Shown here in pieces: positions 62,997 through 64,000 of a DNA stretch of 64,000 bases. The notes below the pieces were generated by a model, which worked only from the letters and a program-made list of their open reading frames with translations, was not told the DNA's origin and ran no database searches. Position numbers and translations under genes: made by a program. The first letter of the stretch is position 1; each line of letters starts with the position of its first letter. Source of the DNA: an uncultured Acetobacteroides sp. (GTDB lineage Bacteria > Bacteroidota > Bacteroidia > Bacteroidales > ZOR0009); the NCBI RefSeq assembly GCF_963678165.1, contig NZ_OY782755.1:1612001-1676000 (forward strand), written 5' to 3'.

Positions 62997-62999
62997 CAG

Positions 63000-63701
63000 A
63001 TGGCTTTCAAACCGGAGAATATTATTTACGAGGATAACCATATCCTTGTCTACAACAAGCAGGCGGGCGATATCGTTCAGGGCGATAAAACTGGCGACAA
63101 GCCGCTCTCGGAGGTGGTAAAGGACTACATTAAGGAGCGCGATGCCAAGCCCGGCAACGTATTCCTTGGCGTAACGCACCGCATCGACAGGCCTACCACA
63201 GGCGTTATCATATTTGCGAAGACCAGCAAGGCGCTGGAGCGCATGAACGAGCTCTTCCGCGATGGCGGGGTGGATAAAACCTACTGGGCCATCGTTAAGC
63301 AGGCGCCAAAAAAGGACGAGGACCTGCTTGTTCATCACCTCTCGCGCAACGAGAAGCAGAACAAGAGCTACGTTTTCGATGCGCCAAAGTCTACCACCAA
63401 GGAGGCCAAGCTGAGGTATAAGGTTATCAGCAAAAGCGACAACTACTCGCTGGTTGAGGTGGAGCTCCTCACGGGGCGGCACCACCAGATTCGCGCCCAG
63501 CTGGCCAGCATCGGCTCGCCCATAAAGGGCGATCTGAAGTACGGCTTCGCGCGCTCGAACCCCGATGGTGGAATTTGCCTGCATGCCCGCAAGGTGGAGT
63601 TCATCCATCCGGTAAAGAAGGAAAAGGTGACCATCGTAGCGCCTGTCCCCGACGACGCGCTGTGGCAGTACTTCGCAAAAGCAGCAGAAAAGGGCATCTA
63701 A
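63000..63701 (+). CDS. RluA-family pseudouridine synthase
   Basis: A 233-residue enzyme. The catalytic aspartate is D63 in HRIDRPTTG, and ELLTGRHHQIRAQLA is the second family motif. There is no S4 domain in front. The family isomerises uridine to pseudouridine in rRNA or tRNA; the exact site cannot be told. It is co-transcribed with panB and followed by a terminator. Confidence 0.9.
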   Translation: MAFKPENIIYEDNHILVYNKQAGDIVQGDKTGDKPLSEVVKDYIKERDAKPGNVFLGVTHRIDRPTTGVIIFAKTSKALERMNELFRDGGVDKTYWAIVKQAPKKDEDLLVHHLSRNEKQNKSYVFDAPKSTTKEAKLRYKVISKSDNYSLVEVELLTGRHHQIRAQLASIGSPIKGDLKYGFARSNPDGGICLHARKVEFIHPVKKEKVTIVAPVPDDALWQYFAKAAEKGI

Positions 63702-63705
63702 CCCA

Positions 63706-63748
63706 ATAAAATCCCGGCAATAGCGATCTGTTGCCGGGATTTCCTTTT
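63706..63748 (+). terminator. Terminator of panB-rluA-type unit
   Basis: AAATCCCGGCAA/TTGCCGGGATTT hairpin followed by CCTTTTT. Confidence 0.88.
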
Positions 63749-63789
63749 TGATATGGGAGAGATTGTTGGGCTGAAGCTCCGCTTCTTCT

Positions 63790-64000
63790 CCGCATTTTTC
63801 ATTTGGGATCGCCAAGTGCAAATTTCCTCCAGGAGTTTTTCGTTTGGGAGCGCCAAATGCAATTTTCTTCCAAGAGTTTTTCATTTCGGAGTACCAAGTG
63901 CAAATTTCTTCTAGGCGTTTTTCATTTGGGAGTGTCAAATGCAAATTTCCTCTAGGAGTTTTTCACGCCAGAGCGCCGGGACACATTTTCCTCTCGGAAT
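63790..64000. repeat. Array I: five 41-bp units at the right edge
   Basis: The C of TTTTTC(A/G)TTTGGGAG recurs at 63800, 63841, 63882, 63923 and 63964, exactly 41 bp apart, with GCCAA(G/A)TGCAAATTTC between. The array may continue beyond the window. No gene is seen here. Confidence 0.88.

Overview
This window comes from a Bacteroidota chromosome, most likely an anaerobic, fermentative member of Bacteroidales. The signs are TAnnTTTG-type -7 promoter boxes, AT-rich leaders with few Shine-Dalgarno sites, several TonB-dependent receptors, DUF4382/DUF5063/DUF1573 proteins, a two-membrane-spanning anti-sigma protein and an [FeFe] hydrogenase cluster. No rRNA, tRNA, insertion sequence, phage gene or cas gene was seen. 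Species cannot be fixed from sequence alone; a hydrogen-producing relative of Acetobacteroides would fit, but that is a guess.

Layout. 0.3-8.3 kb: glycerophosphodiesterase, outer-membrane (OM) receptor, a nuclease-like protein, a TauE-type permease, then DUF5063, a 3'-5' exonuclease and an RlmI-type methyltransferase. 8.3-9.0 kb: an AT-rich OM-protein gene lying between two copies of the same terminator. 9.4-16 kb: hemG-hemN-MFS permease-TonB receptor plus a small membrane protein, read here as a porphyrin or iron acquisition unit. 16.5-18.8 kb: ECF sigma factor with an anti-sigma protein predicted to span both membranes. 19-23.8 kb: a secreted HEFGH metallopeptidase, an AraC regulator and a small periplasmic protein. 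24-26.3 kb: polyamine operon (speD-speE fusion, speB). 26.3-27.3 kb: three tandem, strongly conserved noncoding units. 27.3-34.7 kb: NYN-LOTUS protein, serine hydrolase-SGNH fusion, acyltransferase, thioredoxin-like protein. 34.9-40.9 kb: [FeFe] hydrogenase cluster (catalytic HydA, PAS-containing sensory hydrogenase, PP2C phosphatase, two [2Fe-2S] proteins, Rex-like regulator, ferredoxin). 41-45 kb: M20 amidohydrolase, DUF1573 protein, MeaB. 45.5-49.8 kb: wbpE-wbpD-wbpB-wbpA sugar-nucleotide genes, with wbpB broken twice. 50-56.5 kb: DUF4382 lipoprotein, CCA-adding enzyme family, thioredoxin, GT39 glycosyltransferase, M28 peptidase-barrel fusion. 57.3-61.3 kb: TPP riboswitch with thiamine receptor, PnuT and thiamine pyrophosphokinase. 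62-63.7 kb: panB and an RluA-type pseudouridine synthase.

Three noncoding themes stand out. (1) Three tandem units at 26.45-27.30 kb each carry four TTAAC-like elements in 11-10-11 bp steps, a TATGTTTG box exactly 26 bp after the last one, and a conserved transcript body; two end in strong hairpins. They look like triplicated, co-regulated small RNAs next to a NYN-LOTUS gene. (2) Ten intergenic tandem arrays are unrelated in sequence but share a period of 21-22 or 40-43 bp, that is two or four helical turns; most lie just downstream of genes. (3) A composite spacer (a GGGAATAGGGA-like block plus TCTAATATCTAA-like repeats) recurs immediately before start codons at several gene junctions.
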